The translations under genes were made by a program, and so were the position numbers. Positions 9,178 to 18,428 of a stretch of DNA of 64,000 nt are shown piece by piece. The notes beneath the pieces were generated by a model. It saw nothing but the letters and a program-made list of their open reading frames with translations. It ran no database searches and was not told the DNA's origin. Each line of letters opens with the position of its first letter. Position 1 is the stretch's first letter. The DNA comes from Sphingobium sp. OAS761 (lineage in GTDB: Bacteria > Pseudomonadota > Alphaproteobacteria > Sphingomonadales > Sphingomonadaceae): assembly GCF_024168485.1 (NCBI RefSeq), contig NZ_JALJVY010000008.1, positions 124,001 to 188,000 of the forward strand. The letters are read 5' to 3'.

Positions 9178-10381
9178 GGCTGGCGGGGCGCGTCAGCGCG
9201 CCGTCGGCCAGGACGGTGCGGCGTGCCGCCAGCGCCAGCAGGGCGATCGCGGCGATCAGGTTCATCGGGAAATGGACCGTCTCCGACACGGCGCGGCCGA
9301 ACAGCGGGGCAGCCCAGGCGTAGGCGAGCCAGGTCGGTTCCCAGCGCAGCAGGCCCCGGCGCAGGCAGTCGGCCGTCATGCAGGCGACCGCCATTCCCAA
9401 CAGCACATAGTCATAATCCAGCACATAGGGCGTGCACAGCAGCGCTGCGCTTAGCGCCGCGGCGCTGCGCACTTCGGTGGACCCGCGCCGCGCTACCAGT
9501 GCGGCGGTCAGGATCGCCGCCGCCGTCACCACGCCCTGCACCGCATAGGCGAAAGGGATGGAGCCCCCCCATTGGCGGATGGTGGCGAAGGGGCTCTGGA
9601 TCTTCTCCCACCCGGTCGCGCCGGCCTCGATGATGATGTGGCGGGTCAGGGGCAGGGACTCGAAAAAGGCCTGCCAGACCGCCCAGCCCCAGATCAGCCA
9701 TGTCAGGACGCACAGTCCCGCGCTCGTCAGGGCTGCCGCGACGAAAGCCCGCCTGTTTCCCCGCGCCAGGATCAGCACCGGGATGAGGACGGCAAATTGC
9801 GGCTTGTAGACCAGTGCACCCAGCAGCATTCCCGCCACCCAGGGCCGGCGGTCGAGCAGCATCATGCCGGCGCCCAGCAGGCTCGCCGTCAGGAACGCAT
9901 TTTGTCCATGGCCCAGGCACACCAGCACCACCGGTGCGCCCAGCGCGACCAGCATGGCGTCGGGATGATCGGGCAGGATGTGGCGGACCAGCGCCAGTGC
10001 CAGGGCCAGCGTCAGTCCCTGCCAGATCAGCAGGCCCGCGACATAGGGGAATTGCGCCAGCAACCCGGCGATGATCAGGAAAGGCGGGGGATAATGCCAC
10101 CCGTAAAAGGGAATGTCGGGATCGTGGTGGACCTGCTTCTGTACCTCGTGGTGCGTCGGCCAGTCCCAGGCGTCCGCCGCGCGCCCCTGATCCGCCATCA
10201 GCCCGGCGGTCCATACATTGGAAAAATCCGTGCCCAGCGGCCGTCCCAGCGAATCCACCGTGCCATGGGCGGTCACGAACAGGGCCATCAGGCCGATCAG
10301 GGTCGATGCCAGCACGCACCAGGCCGCCACGCGCACGCGGGCGCGGGTGATGAAGCGGTCGGTTGCGGCCAGGCTCGTCAT
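9146..10381 (-). CDS. GT87/DUF2029 family integral membrane glycosyltransferase-like protein
   Basis: A 411-residue polytopic membrane protein with about ten hydrophobic segments. The first periplasmic loop has the acidic motif LGTDFSNVWTAG and the conserved segment FYGWHYPPPFLI seen in GT87 (mannosyltransferase-like, polyprenyl-phosphate sugar donor) proteins; VYKPQFAVL and LDYDYVLL are further family-like motifs. It probably transfers a sugar to a periplasmic acceptor, but the acceptor is unknown. It is monocistronic and convergent with the lipoprotein gene. Confidence 0.75.
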   Translation of the reverse strand: MTSLAATDRFITRARVRVAAWCVLASTLIGLMALFVTAHGTVDSLGRPLGTDFSNVWTAGLMADQGRAADAWDWPTHHEVQKQVHHDPDIPFYGWHYPPPFLIIAGLLAQFPYVAGLLIWQGLTLALALALVRHILPDHPDAMLVALGAPVVLVCLGHGQNAFLTASLLGAGMMLLDRRPWVAGMLLGALVYKPQFAVLIPVLILARGNRRAFVAAALTSAGLCVLTWLIWGWAVWQAFFESLPLTRHIIIEAGATGWEKIQSPFATIRQWGGSIPFAYAVQGVVTAAAILTAALVARRGSTEVRSAAALSAALLCTPYVLDYDYVLLGMAVACMTADCLRRGLLRWEPTWLAYAWAAPLFGRAVSETVHFPMNLIAAIALLALAARRTVLADGALTRPASLIGNSLPSRK

Positions 10382-10600
10382 GCGACACCCCTCGCAGAAG
10401 CGGCTGAAATTTTGGTAAACAGCGCGTTATTGCGTCGGTGTGTGCCCTATGTGACCACGCTTGGCGCGGCCAGCCGGCGCCTGAGCGCACAGATTTGGGC
10501 TTGGCTCCCTTGCCTCTTGCCTCTATCGGGGCTTGGCTCTAGGGCATTGCCTTAACAGTTGTTCAGAACCATCAACGATACCTGTCAAGAAGGACCACTC

Positions 10601-10834
10601 ATGAGTGAGACCGCGGATCGCGTAAAGAAAATCGTCGTCGAGCATCTGGGCGTCGAAGCCGAGAAGGTGACCGAGGACGCCAGCTTCATCGACGATCTGG
10701 GCGCCGACAGCCTGGACATCGTTGAGCTGGTGATGGCGTTCGAAGAAGAATTCGGCGTCGAAATTCCGGACGATGCGGCGGAAAAGATCGCCACCGTCAA
10801 GGATGCCATCGACTATATCGACAGCAAGCAATAA
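10601..10834 (+). CDS. acpP: Acyl carrier protein
   Basis: A 77-residue acidic four-helix carrier for fatty acid synthesis in the cytoplasm. The 4'-phosphopantetheine attachment serine lies in [21 protein letters not shown] ribosome site (AAGAAGGA) precedes the ATG. It is followed by two hairpins and then fabF, the usual pairing. The two hairpins suggest that acpP is transcribed in excess over fabF. Confidence 0.97.
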   Translation: MSETADRVKKIVVEHLGVEAEKVTEDASFIDDLGADSLDIVELVMAFEEEFGVEIPDDAAEKIATVKDAIDYIDSKQ

Positions 10835-10843
10835 GGCGCTTTC

Positions 10844-10876
10844 CGGCCCCGCCTGTTGGGCAGGGCCGCGCTTTTT
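10844..10876 (+). terminator. Intrinsic terminator after acpP
   Basis: The stem CGGCCC / GGGCCG is followed three bases later by a run of five T residues, starting 10 bp after the acpP stop. It would separate acpP from fabF or make read-through partial. Confidence 0.6.
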
Positions 10877-10886
10877 GTCAGGAAAC

Positions 10887-10930
10887 GGCTCCTCCTGTCC
10901 GGCACCGGCCGCGCGCGAGGAGCCTTTTCT
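10887..10930 (+). terminator. Second hairpin terminator between acpP and fabF
   Basis: A perfect 8-bp stem GGCTCCTC / GAGGAGCC with a 22-nt GC-rich loop, followed by TTTTCTT. It is tandem with the preceding hairpin. The long loop lowers certainty, but the stem plus T-run is clear. Confidence 0.6.
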
Positions 10931-11011
10931 TATCTGGCGTGCCGTTCACAAGCATGCTTTTGGTGGCTACATGGGCGGCATAAAGTCCATAAGAAATTTC
11001 GGAGCTAGGAT

Positions 11012-12271
11012 ATGCGTCGTGTCGTCGTAACCGGCCTTGGCATGGTGAGCCCGCTGGGCGGGGATGTGGAAACCAGCTGGAAGAACATCATCGCTTCCAG
11101 ATCGGGCGCGGCAACGATCACGCGGTTCGATGCGACCGACTATAAGTGCCGCATCGCCTGCGAGGTGAAGCCCAAGGATCATGAATATGGTTATGACGCC
11201 GGGATCGATGTCGATCACAAGATCCAGCGGCAGGTAGATCCCTTCATCGTCTTCGGCATTTCCGCCGCCAGCCAGGCGCTGCGCGACGCGGGCCTCGACA
11301 ATATGACGGAGGAGGAAAGGTTGCGTGCCGGCTGCTCGATCGGTTCGGGCATCGGCGGCTTGCCGGGCATCGAAAGCGAATCGCTGGTTCTCGCCAACAA
11401 GGGGCCGGGCCGCGTGTCGCCGCACTTCGTCCATGGCCGCCTGATCAACCTGATCTCGGGCCAGGTCTCCATCAAATACGGCCTCATGGGGCCGAACCAT
11501 GCGGTCGTCACCGCCTGCTCCACCGGCGCCCACTCGATCGGCGACGCCGCGCGCATGATCGCGATGGACGATGCCGACGTGATGCTCGCGGGGGGCGCGG
11601 AAAGCGCGATCTGCCCCATCGGCATCGCCGGCTTCGCCCAGGCGCGCGCGCTGTCCACCGCTTTCAACGACACGCCGGAAAAGGCATCGCGTCCCTACGA
11701 CATCAACCGCGACGGCTTCGTCATGGGCGAAGGCGCCGGTGTGGTCGTGCTGGAGGAATATGAGCGCGCGAAGAAGCGCGGCGCGAAAATCTATGCCGAA
11801 GTCATCGGCTACGGCCTGTCGGGCGATGCCTACCACGTCACCGCCCCGCATCCGGAGGGCAATGGCGGCTATCGCTCGATGGAAATGGCGCTCAGGAAGT
11901 CGGGCCTCAACCTTGAGGACATCGACTATGTGAACGCGCACGGCACCTCGACCCCGCTCGGCGACGAACTGGAACTGGGCGCGGTAAAGCGGCTGTTCGG
12001 CGACAATCTTTCGACCATGTCGATGTCGTCCACCAAATCGGCCATCGGCCATCTGCTGGGCGGCGCGGGCGCGGTGGAAAGCATTTTCTGCATCCTCGCC
12101 ATGCGCGACCAGATCGTGCCGCCGACGCTTAACCTCGACGAACCGAGCGAAAGCTGCAAGGGCGTGGACCTGGTCCCCCATGTCGCCAAGGAACGCAAGG
12201 TGCGCGCGGTGCTGAACAATTCGTTCGGCTTCGGCGGCACCAACGCCTCGCTCATCATGAAGGCGATCTGA
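11012..12271 (+). CDS. fabF: Beta-ketoacyl-ACP synthase II
   Basis: Condensing enzyme that elongates acyl-ACP with malonyl-ACP in type II fatty acid synthesis. The 419-residue protein begins MRRVVVTGLGMVSPLGG and has the thiolase-fold catalytic triad: cysteine in TACSTGAHSIGDA, histidine in NAHGTSTPLGD and histidine in SAIGHLLGGAGA. It ends with the family motif NNSFGFGGTNASL. The ribosome site GGAGCTAGG precedes the ATG. Directly after acpP and before mltG, a common alphaproteobacterial order. Confidence 0.97.
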   Translation: MRRVVVTGLGMVSPLGGDVETSWKNIIASRSGAATITRFDATDYKCRIACEVKPKDHEYGYDAGIDVDHKIQRQVDPFIVFGISAASQALRDAGLDNMTEEERLRAGCSIGSGIGGLPGIESESLVLANKGPGRVSPHFVHGRLINLISGQVSIKYGLMGPNHAVVTACSTGAHSIGDAARMIAMDDADVMLAGGAESAICPIGIAGFAQARALSTAFNDTPEKASRPYDINRDGFVMGEGAGVVVLEEYERAKKRGAKIYAEVIGYGLSGDAYHVTAPHPEGNGGYRSMEMALRKSGLNLEDIDYVNAHGTSTPLGDELELGAVKRLFGDNLSTMSMSSTKSAIGHLLGGAGAVESIFCILAMRDQIVPPTLNLDEPSESCKGVDLVPHVAKERKVRAVLNNSFGFGGTNASLIMKAI

Positions 12272-12353
12272 AGGTGCATCGTCATCGTGGGCGCGGCGCG
12301 GCGATCCCCGGATCGGCCTGCCGCGCCCGCCATGACGGCGTGCGTTGATCCTT

Positions 12354-13352
12354 ATGGCCCGGCGATCCCGCTCCAGTCCGTTGCGCAGCCTGGGCTGCGT
12401 CATCCTTCTGGTTGGCCTGGCGGTCGCCGCCTTCATCGCGTTCCGCTTTGTCCATGGCTGGACCGAAGACGGTCCGGCGCCCCGGGACATCAGCGTGGTC
12501 GTGCCGGAAGGCGCCACACTCTCGGATGCCGCCGTGCTGCTCAAGCAATCGGGGGCGGTGCGCTCGGCCGATGCGTTCCTCACCCGGGCGAAGGTCTTTG
12601 GCGGCGGGACGCCCATCAAGGCGGGCGAGTTCCGGATCCCGGCCGGCGCCAGCAACAAGGACATTCTGCGCATCCTCCAGGGCGGCAAGACGCTGACCCG
12701 GCTGGTCACGATCCCGGAGGGGATGCCCTCCATCCTCGTCTACGAACGCCTCATGGCGAATGACGAACTGACCGGCGACATCAAGGTGCCGGAGGAAGGC
12801 AGCGTCCTGCCCGACAGCTATGCCTTCGACAAGGGCGAGCCGCGCGCCGCAGTTCTCGGGCGGATGCAGGCGGCGATGGACGGGCTGGTCAAGAAGCTGT
12901 GGGCCGAACGCGCGCCCGATCTGGTGGTCAAGACCCCGCGCGAAGCGATCATCCTCGCCAGCATCGTCGAAAAGGAGACCGCCGTCCCCAGGGAACGGCC
13001 GACGGTCGCCGGCGTATATGCCAACCGTCTGCGCAAGAACATGATGCTTCAGGCTGACCCGACCATCATCTACCCCATCACCCGGGGCAAGCCGCTGGGC
13101 CGGCGCATCCGCAAGTCGGAAATCGCGGCGGTCAACGACTATAATACCTACGCGATGGTCGGCCTGCCCAAGGGGCCGATCGCCAACCCCGGGCAACTGT
13201 CCATCCTGGCGGTGCTGCACCCGGCAAAAACCAACGCGCTCTATTTCGTCGCCGACGGGAAGGGCGGCCATATATTCGCCGACACGTACCAGCAGCATAA
13301 TGAGAATGTGCGCAAATGGTTCGAAATCCGCCGCGCGCGCGGCGAACTCTGA
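12354..13352 (+). CDS. mltG: Endolytic murein transglycosylase
   Basis: Membrane-anchored lytic transglycosylase that cuts nascent glycan strands and so sets their length. The 332-residue protein has an N-terminal transmembrane helix (SLGCVILLVGLAVAAFIAF), a LysM-like segment and the YceG catalytic domain with EAIILASIVEKETAVPRER (catalytic Glu) and ADPTIIYPI. The ATG at 12354 is used; a TTG three codons upstream is possible, and no strong ribosome site distinguishes them. It follows fabF after 82 bp and is probably co-transcribed. Confidence 0.93.
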   Translation: MARRSRSSPLRSLGCVILLVGLAVAAFIAFRFVHGWTEDGPAPRDISVVVPEGATLSDAAVLLKQSGAVRSADAFLTRAKVFGGGTPIKAGEFRIPAGASNKDILRILQGGKTLTRLVTIPEGMPSILVYERLMANDELTGDIKVPEEGSVLPDSYAFDKGEPRAAVLGRMQAAMDGLVKKLWAERAPDLVVKTPREAIILASIVEKETAVPRERPTVAGVYANRLRKNMMLQADPTIIYPITRGKPLGRRIRKSEIAAVNDYNTYAMVGLPKGPIANPGQLSILAVLHPAKTNALYFVADGKGGHIFADTYQQHNENVRKWFEIRRARGEL

Positions 13353-13355
13353 TCG

Positions 13356-13778
13356 TCAGCGCAGCACTCCCTTGCCGACCAGGGTGCGGGCGTAGAGCAG
13401 CTGGAACAAAGCGATCAGGATGATCACCGCAGGAAATGCCGCCGCTGCCGCCACCCCTTTCTGCGCGATCAGGTCCGTGCCCAGCAGCGTGTAGCCGAAC
13501 TGAACCAGCACGGCGATCAGCGAAACGAGGAACAGGCTGGCCGCCGCCGCTTTCTTCATCAGCAGCATGATTGCACCGGCCGTGCCGGCCCCCACCGCGA
13601 CGGCATAGACGCCCCAAAGCCAGGCGGGCATGGTGGCGAACGCATGCGCGGTGACCGGGTCAGTCCTGGCAAGCTCGTCCAGATCGGCCCCATATTGCAT
13701 GACGAAGGCGGCGACTCCCGTCAGATTCCACAACAACAGGACGATGCCGATGATCAAAAGGGTGCGTGGCGCAGTCAT
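13356..13778 (-). CDS. Small four-helix membrane protein
   Basis: A 140-residue protein with four hydrophobic helices (LLIIGIVLLLWNLTGVAAF, WLWGVYAVAVGAGTAGAIML, ASLFLVSLIAVLVQFGYTLL, AAFPAVIILIALFQLLYA). Similar proteins in sphingomonads are often labelled sugar transporter, but nothing in the sequence shows transport. It is convergent with mltG, three bases away, and divergent from the 2H phosphoesterase gene. The function is unknown. Confidence 0.7.
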   Translation of the reverse strand: MTAPRTLLIIGIVLLLWNLTGVAAFVMQYGADLDELARTDPVTAHAFATMPAWLWGVYAVAVGAGTAGAIMLLMKKAAAASLFLVSLIAVLVQFGYTLLGTDLIAQKGVAAAAAFPAVIILIALFQLLYARTLVGKGVLR

Positions 13779-13880
13779 AACTGTCCTCCTCTCCCAAGGG
13801 GGGTGGCAGCACGGTCGGGCCCGCGCCGCCCGATCTTCATTCTATACCTCTCGCAATCGTTACGATAGCGTCTCCCTGCC

Positions 13881-14423
13881 ATGACCGGTGCAAAATCGGA
13901 CAATCCGCATCCCCGGTCCGACGGGGCACCGGTCATCGTGACGGCGCTGATGGGGGCGGCAGACTTCGCCTGGGCGAACGGCCTGCGGCAGGCCCATTTC
14001 CCGCCCGAACGCAATGTCCTGCCGGCCCACATCACCCTGTTCCACCATCTGCCGCCATCGGCGCTGGAAGAGGTGGCGGCGCGTCTGCGGCGCCTGTGTG
14101 CGGGGCCGCGCCCCGCCGCGCGCCTCGCCGACGTGATGCTGCTCGGCCGGGGCGTCGCCTATCGTATCGACAGCCCCGACCTCCTGCACATGCGCGACGA
14201 TCTCGCGGATGCCTTCGCCGGTCTGCTGACCCCGCAGGATCGGGCCCGCCCGCGCCTGCATGTCACCGTGCAGAACAAGGTGGCGCCCGCGACGGCGAAG
14301 GCGCTGGCGGCTCGTCTGCGCGCCGACTTTTGCCCGCGTCCGTTCGCCATCGCGGGCCTTGCCGCCTGGCATTATCGCGATGGTCCCTGGGACCTGGCGA
14401 TGAAAGCGATGTTCCGGGGCTAG
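13881..14423 (+). CDS. 2'-5' RNA ligase / 2H phosphoesterase family protein
   Basis: A 180-residue protein with the two HxT motifs that define the 2H superfamily: AHITLFHHLP near residue 50 and RLHVTVQNKV near residue 131, spaced about 80 residues apart. Such enzymes act on 2',3'-cyclic phosphates or 2'-5' linkages in RNA; the physiological substrate is unknown. It ends 17 bp before the convergent flavoprotein gene. Confidence in the fold is good, in the reaction low. Confidence 0.8.
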   Translation: MTGAKSDNPHPRSDGAPVIVTALMGAADFAWANGLRQAHFPPERNVLPAHITLFHHLPPSALEEVAARLRRLCAGPRPAARLADVMLLGRGVAYRIDSPDLLHMRDDLADAFAGLLTPQDRARPRLHVTVQNKVAPATAKALAARLRADFCPRPFAIAGLAAWHYRDGPWDLAMKAMFRG

Positions 14424-14440
14424 GACGCCATGCGCCGCGG

Positions 14441-15664
14441 TCAGGCCAGCCCGACTTCCTTCAGCGGCACCGACGCGTCGGCCAGTTGCGCCTGGTCCAG
14501 CAGCGCGCCGGACAGCACATGGGCGCGCCCCTGCACATAATCCTTGACCGCGTTGACGCAATCGAGCGCGATCACCTTGCCGCCCTTCATGTAGAGGACG
14601 GAGAAGCTGCGGGTCGCCGGATCGCCCCGCAGGATCGTCTTGTCATGGCCGATCGACAGGCCGACGGTCTGCAGCTTCAGGTCATATTGGTTGGACCAGA
14701 ACCAGGGCACCGCGTCATAGGCGTCTTCCTTGCCCATGATATGCGCGACGGCAGTCTTGGCCTGGTCGTTTGCGTTCTGCACCGATTCCAGCCGCATCGT
14801 CGCGCCGCCGGCAAAGCGGTTGCTGTGCGCCGCGCAATCGCCCACGGCATAGATGTCGGGCAGCGAAGTGCGGCAATATTCGTCGACGTCGACGCCGTTG
14901 CCGCCGGCCGCGCCCGCCGCGATCAGCGGGCCGGTTTCGGGCACGATGCCGATGCCCACGATCACCATGTCGGTCTCGATCCGCTCGCCGTCGGCCATCA
15001 GCACGGCACTTGCCTTGCCGTCCGTCACCTCGATGCAATCCATCTTGGCGCCGGTCCGCAGGTCGACGCCGTGGGCGCGATGCTCGGCCTCGTAGAACCG
15101 CGACAATTCTTCGCCCGCGACCCGTGCCAGCACGCGGTCCAGCGCCTCGATCAGCACCACCTTCTTGCCGAACTTGCTGAGGACGGCCGCCGCTTCCAGC
15201 CCGATATAGCCGCCGCCGATCACCGTTACATGGCTGATGCTGTCCAGCTTGGCCATCATCGCGTCGACATCGTCGCGGCGGCGCACCGCATGGACGTTCT
15301 GCGCGTCCGCGCCGTTGCATGTCAGCATGCGCGGGCTGCCGCCGGTGCACCAGATCATCCTGCCATAGCTGATTTCCTGGTCGCCCACCGTCACGAACTT
15401 GCCCTGAGGGTCCACGCTCTTGACGCGCTTGCCCAGAAGCATGTCGACCTTGCGCTCTCCCCAGAAGGCGGCGGGACGGATCAGGATGCGGTCGAAGCTC
15501 TTGTCGCCCGCGAAATATTCCTTGGACAGGGGCGGGCGCTCGTAGGGCGGGTCCTTCTCGTCGCCGATCATGCCGATGCTGCCCTCGAACCCCAGTTGTC
15601 GCAGCGAAATCGCCGCCTGCGCTCCGGCATGCCCCGCGCCAACGATCAGCACATCATAGTTCAT
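14441..15664 (-). CDS. FAD/NAD(P)H-dependent ferredoxin reductase-type oxidoreductase
   Basis: A 407-residue two-dinucleotide-binding-domain flavoprotein. The N-terminal FAD motif is [19 protein letters not shown], the central NAD(P) motif is [21 protein letters not shown], and the C-terminal FAD motif is [23 protein letters not shown] is typical of putidaredoxin or rubredoxin reductases that serve P450 and dioxygenase systems. I start at 15664 because the protein then begins [11 protein letters not shown] and AAGGGGAA lies upstream. No ferredoxin or oxygenase is adjacent, so the partner is unknown. In the uninterrupted chromosome it would lie beside the tRNA-Met gene. Confidence 0.88.
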   Translation of the reverse strand: MNYDVLIVGAGHAGAQAAISLRQLGFEGSIGMIGDEKDPPYERPPLSKEYFAGDKSFDRILIRPAAFWGERKVDMLLGKRVKSVDPQGKFVTVGDQEISYGRMIWCTGGSPRMLTCNGADAQNVHAVRRRDDVDAMMAKLDSISHVTVIGGGYIGLEAAAVLSKFGKKVVLIEALDRVLARVAGEELSRFYEAEHRAHGVDLRTGAKMDCIEVTDGKASAVLMADGERIETDMVIVGIGIVPETGPLIAAGAAGGNGVDVDEYCRTSLPDIYAVGDCAAHSNRFAGGATMRLESVQNANDQAKTAVAHIMGKEDAYDAVPWFWSNQYDLKLQTVGLSIGHDKTILRGDPATRSFSVLYMKGGKVIALDCVNAVKDYVQGRAHVLSGALLDQAQLADASVPLKEVGLA

Positions 15665-15761
15665 TGGACCGCATTCCCCTTGTCCTCGTCCCCTTTGCGC
15701 GCTCATTGGCGGTCTTTGCCCGGTGAGGCAAGGGCGATATTGATCTTCGGGCTTTGTGCAA

Positions 15762-15776
15762 TGGTAGCGGAGGAGG
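15762..15776 (-). repeat. Left attachment repeat (displaced tRNA-Met 3' end)
   Basis: TGGTAGCGGAGGAGG, identical to 40964-40978. Read on the minus strand it is the encoded CCA, the discriminator base, the acceptor 3' strand and part of the T-stem of tRNA-Met. No tRNA body lies beside it, so this is the orphan half left by site-specific integration. Confidence 0.9.
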
Positions 15777-15896
15777 CGCTAAAACTTTCGTATCAGGCAG
15801 GTTCAGGGCGTCCCCAAGTCCACTGTAAAATCAGCGATTTATATTGCAGTATGTTCGCGGTCGGTCGCCCTCATTTGCCTGAATCCACATCGAAAT

Positions 15897-15942
15897 GTGG
15901 GAACGAAAGTGGGACGATTTTTGGCCTCATAATGTGGGAACC
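15897..15942 (+). repeat. Left-end integrase arm-site candidates
   Basis: GTGGGAACGAAAGTGG at 15897-15912 matches 15 of 16 bases with 40889-40904 at the other end of the element in the same orientation. A shorter copy, GTGGGAACC, lies at 15934-15942. Short direct repeats inside both ends, 60-120 bp from the crossover repeat, are what arm-type sites of a tyrosine integrase look like. Confidence 0.55.
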
Positions 15943-15977
15943 GAGGCGAAAAATTCCCTAACAGGGAACCAAACCCG

Positions 15978-17192
15978 ATGGCGCTGACAACCTTGAAAGT
16001 GAAGAACGCGAAGCCTGGCCGGCATACCGATAGCAGAGGTCTTTGCCTGCTCGTGAAGGAGAGCGGGGCGCGGACATGGGTTCTGCGAATGCAGAGAAAC
16101 GGGCAACGCCGTGACTACGGGCTGGGATCAGCGTTGGACGTATCGCTAGCCGAGGCACGCGAAGCAGCAACAGCGTTACGCCGCCGTGTTCGAGAGGGCT
16201 TCGATCCAGTCGCCGAGCGTCGGAAGGCGCGAAAGATCGTGCCCAACTTCGAAGCCGCGACTCGAATTTGTCATGAGACGCTGCGTGAAGGCTGGAAAGG
16301 TGGGCATCATGCGAAGTGGCTGTCCAGCTTCGAAAAGCACGTCTTCCCTAAAATCGGCAACAAGCCGGTAGACCAAGTGGACAGCGCCTGCGTGGTCGAG
16401 GCGCTTGCGCCAATCTGGCTCGAAATACCGGAAACCGCCCGCCGCATCCTCCAGCGCATCAGCGTCGTTCTGGATTTTGCGCACGTCAAGGGATGGGTGC
16501 CGGAGGAAGTATCACTCCGCTCCGTTCGGAAAGGCCTTCCCCGCCAGAACGACAAGCGCGGTCATATGGAAGCCATGCCCTATGCCGAAGTCCCGGCGCT
16601 CATGCAGAAGCTTGCGGGAGCTTCGCCCACAACTGGGCGCGATGCCTTGCGTTTTACCATCTACAACGCTGTGCGGTCGAATGAGACGCGCTTTGCGGTG
16701 TGGTCCGAGTTCGACCTTGATAATGGCATCTGGAGCATTCCCGGCGAGCGCATGAAGGCGCGGGAAGCCCATATCGTACCGCTCTCCGCGCCTGTCGTTG
16801 CGCTGCTGCGCAAGCGTTGGAACGAGCGCACCAGCGACACCGGGCTCGTGTTCTCACATAATGGCGAGAAGCCGATCAGCGATGTAACCATGACCAAGCT
16901 GTTGCGAGATGATGGAATCGCAGGAATTACGGTCCATGGCTTTCGTTCATCCTTTACCGATTGGGTAGCCGAACGGACGCGCTTACCGAAGGAAGTTGCC
17001 GACAAGGCACTGGCGCACAAGCTGCCCAACAAGGTTGAAGCCGCCTATCGCCGCACCGACTTTTTCGACAAGCGGCGCAGCCTCATGGCGCGTTGGGCCG
17101 AATATCTCGACCGCACAGAGACACAGAATGGCAAGGGGACGGACGCCACTGCAACGGCGTCCGTCCCTAAAGCGCTCCGCGTTGCCGCCTGA
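15978..17192 (+). CDS. Tyrosine recombinase (P4-type phage/island integrase)
   Basis: Catalyses insertion and excision of the surrounding element at tRNA-Met. The 404-residue protein begins MALTTLKVKNAKPGRH, the DUF4102 arm-binding domain, followed by a SAM-like core-binding domain (about 95-195) and the catalytic domain. Catalytic residues appear as the first Arg in YNAVRSNETRFAVWSEFD, HGFRSSFTDW (His-x-x-Arg) and the nucleophilic Tyr in NKVEAAYRRTDFF. It lies 200 bp inside the left repeat. Its 3' end overlaps the convergent excisionase-like gene by 26 bp, which may couple their expression antagonistically. Confidence 0.95.
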   Translation: MALTTLKVKNAKPGRHTDSRGLCLLVKESGARTWVLRMQRNGQRRDYGLGSALDVSLAEAREAATALRRRVREGFDPVAERRKARKIVPNFEAATRICHETLREGWKGGHHAKWLSSFEKHVFPKIGNKPVDQVDSACVVEALAPIWLEIPETARRILQRISVVLDFAHVKGWVPEEVSLRSVRKGLPRQNDKRGHMEAMPYAEVPALMQKLAGASPTTGRDALRFTIYNAVRSNETRFAVWSEFDLDNGIWSIPGERMKAREAHIVPLSAPVVALLRKRWNERTSDTGLVFSHNGEKPISDVTMTKLLRDDGIAGITVHGFRSSFTDWVAERTRLPKEVADKALAHKLPNKVEAAYRRTDFFDKRRSLMARWAEYLDRTETQNGKGTDATATASVPKALRVAA

Positions 17193-17361
17193 CCAAATCG
17201 TGCAGGCTGGCGGTGGTGATACGGGTTGCCTTGCCGAGCTTCACCGTTTCAACCTCGCCAGCTGCGATCAGTTCATAGAGCTTCGTGCGACCGACGCCGA
17301 TCATGCGCGCCGCTTCATTGACGCGGACGCAGATCGGATCGGGGGGCGGGAGCGCGGTCAT
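17167..17361 (-). CDS. Excisionase-family helix-turn-helix protein
   Basis: A 64-residue MerR/Xis-like winged-helix protein: VRVNEAARMIGVGRTKLYEL followed by GEVETVKLGKATRITTASLHDLV. It may act as a recombination directionality factor for the integrase, or as a regulator of element genes. Its ATG overlaps the stop of the upstream AlpA-like gene (ATGA), and its 3' end overlaps the integrase 3' end. Confidence 0.8.
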   Translation of the reverse strand: MTALPPPDPICVRVNEAARMIGVGRTKLYELIAAGEVETVKLGKATRITTASLHDLVRRQRGAL

Positions 17362-17573
17362 TGGGCATGGCTCCCGGCCCGTTCCTCGCGATAGCTGACA
17401 GGATCGGCCATCCAGCGTTCGACGGACGACTCCCGCCAGCCAGCGCCATGAACGCTGATTCTGATTTGAGCGGGAAACGTCCCGTCCGCGATCTTGCGGT
17501 AAAGGGTGGAACGGGAAAGCCCGGTGCGGGCCAGAACGGTCTTCAATCGAATGATACGATCGGTGTTGGACAT
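17358..17573 (-). CDS. AlpA-family regulator
   Basis: A 71-residue DNA-binding protein with the AlpA pattern KTVLARTGLSRSTLYRKIAD, the segment GTFPAQIRIS and the C-terminal GWRESSVERWM. AlpA proteins activate or direct excision of P4-like elements. It is translationally coupled to the next excisionase-like gene, so the two probably act together. Confidence 0.85.
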   Translation of the reverse strand: MSNTDRIIRLKTVLARTGLSRSTLYRKIADGTFPAQIRISVHGAGWRESSVERWMADPVSYREERAGSHAQ

Positions 17574-18122
17574 CGACTTATTCCATACATGCGCCAGTTA
17601 TGCCTTTCCCCCATGAGAGTTGAACAATGCGGGCCGTCCCTCAGCCCGCAAGGGGCAATCGGCGCGCATAGGGCTATGGCGGGCCTACGGCGGCAAATAT
17701 CGGGGATCGGCGGAGATTTCGCGCAGGCGGCGGCGATAGCGGATCATCGGTGGCCCCAGGCGGCAAGCTGCGGTCGCCTTTTGCCGGGAGCGAGCGGGGT
17801 GGTGCCTTGCAAGGGCAAGCAGCGGGCGCTTCGCCCGTGCAATGATAGCAATCGACCTGTTCGAGTCGCACGCCATGGCGGACCTCTTGTTGACGACCCG
17901 CCAAGCCGTCTTGTGCTATGCCTCCGGTGCATAAGCTGTCTCGGTTTTTCCGAGAGTGCAAGTGGATAGGAAATGAAGTTCCTAAAGTAGGCACTATACT
18001 GCCGCTTTCGGCACTTCAGTGCCGATTTGCACATTCTGGTGGCACTCGCACCAAAGGCTTTGCGGTTTCCCGATGGCAATTGTCATGCGATTGAATTACA
18101 TATTAGCTGGAGGAGTGATCCC
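17574..18122. promoter_or_regulatory. 549-bp gene-free stretch with palindromes upstream of relBE
   Basis: No convincing gene. It holds the AlpA promoter region at its left end, a TATACT -10-like box at 17995-18000, a perfect palindrome TCGGCACT-TC-AGTGCCGA at 18008-18025, and a near palindrome TGGCAATTGTCA at 18074-18085, about 38 bp before the antitoxin start. Either palindrome could bind the RelB-like antitoxin, as such modules are usually autorepressed. Confidence 0.45.
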
Positions 18123-18428
18123 ATGGCCAACAATGCCCTTATTCAGACCCGCATCGATTCGGACGTAAAGGACCGCGCCTCCGCCGTGTTCGAGCGGATG
18201 GGGCTTACGGTATCAGACGCGGTGCGCATCCTTCTGACTCGCACCGCGCGCGAGGGCGTTGCCCCCATGGAACTGCTGGTAGAGCGGCAAGCCTATGACC
18301 AGTGGTTCCGGGCGCGAGTGCAGGAGGCGCTGGACGATGATCGGCCCGACATTGAAGACGCCGAGGTTTCCGCGCGGTTTGCTGAGCTCCGTGCGAACGC
18401 GCGAAAGGGCATCAAGCCGGTGCAATGA
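18123..18428 (+). CDS. RelB/DinJ-family antitoxin
   Basis: A 101-residue ribbon-helix-helix antitoxin: NALIQTRIDSDVKDRASAVF followed by GLTVSDAVRILLTRTAREG matches the RelB/DinJ DNA-binding domain (residues 1-55), and the acidic C-terminal part (DDDRPDIEDAEVSARF) should wrap the toxin. The ribosome site GGAGGAG lies 8 bp upstream. The stop overlaps the toxin ATG (ATGA). It is expected to stabilise the element and to repress its own promoter. Confidence 0.88.
   Translation: MANNALIQTRIDSDVKDRASAVFERMGLTVSDAVRILLTRTAREGVAPMELLVERQAYDQWFRARVQEALDDDRPDIEDAEVSARFAELRANARKGIKPVQ

Noticed and set aside
17674..17994. A 106-codon minus-strand frame upstream of relB
   Set aside because: Pro/Arg-rich translation, no ribosome site, and it overlaps the palindromes that look regulatory.
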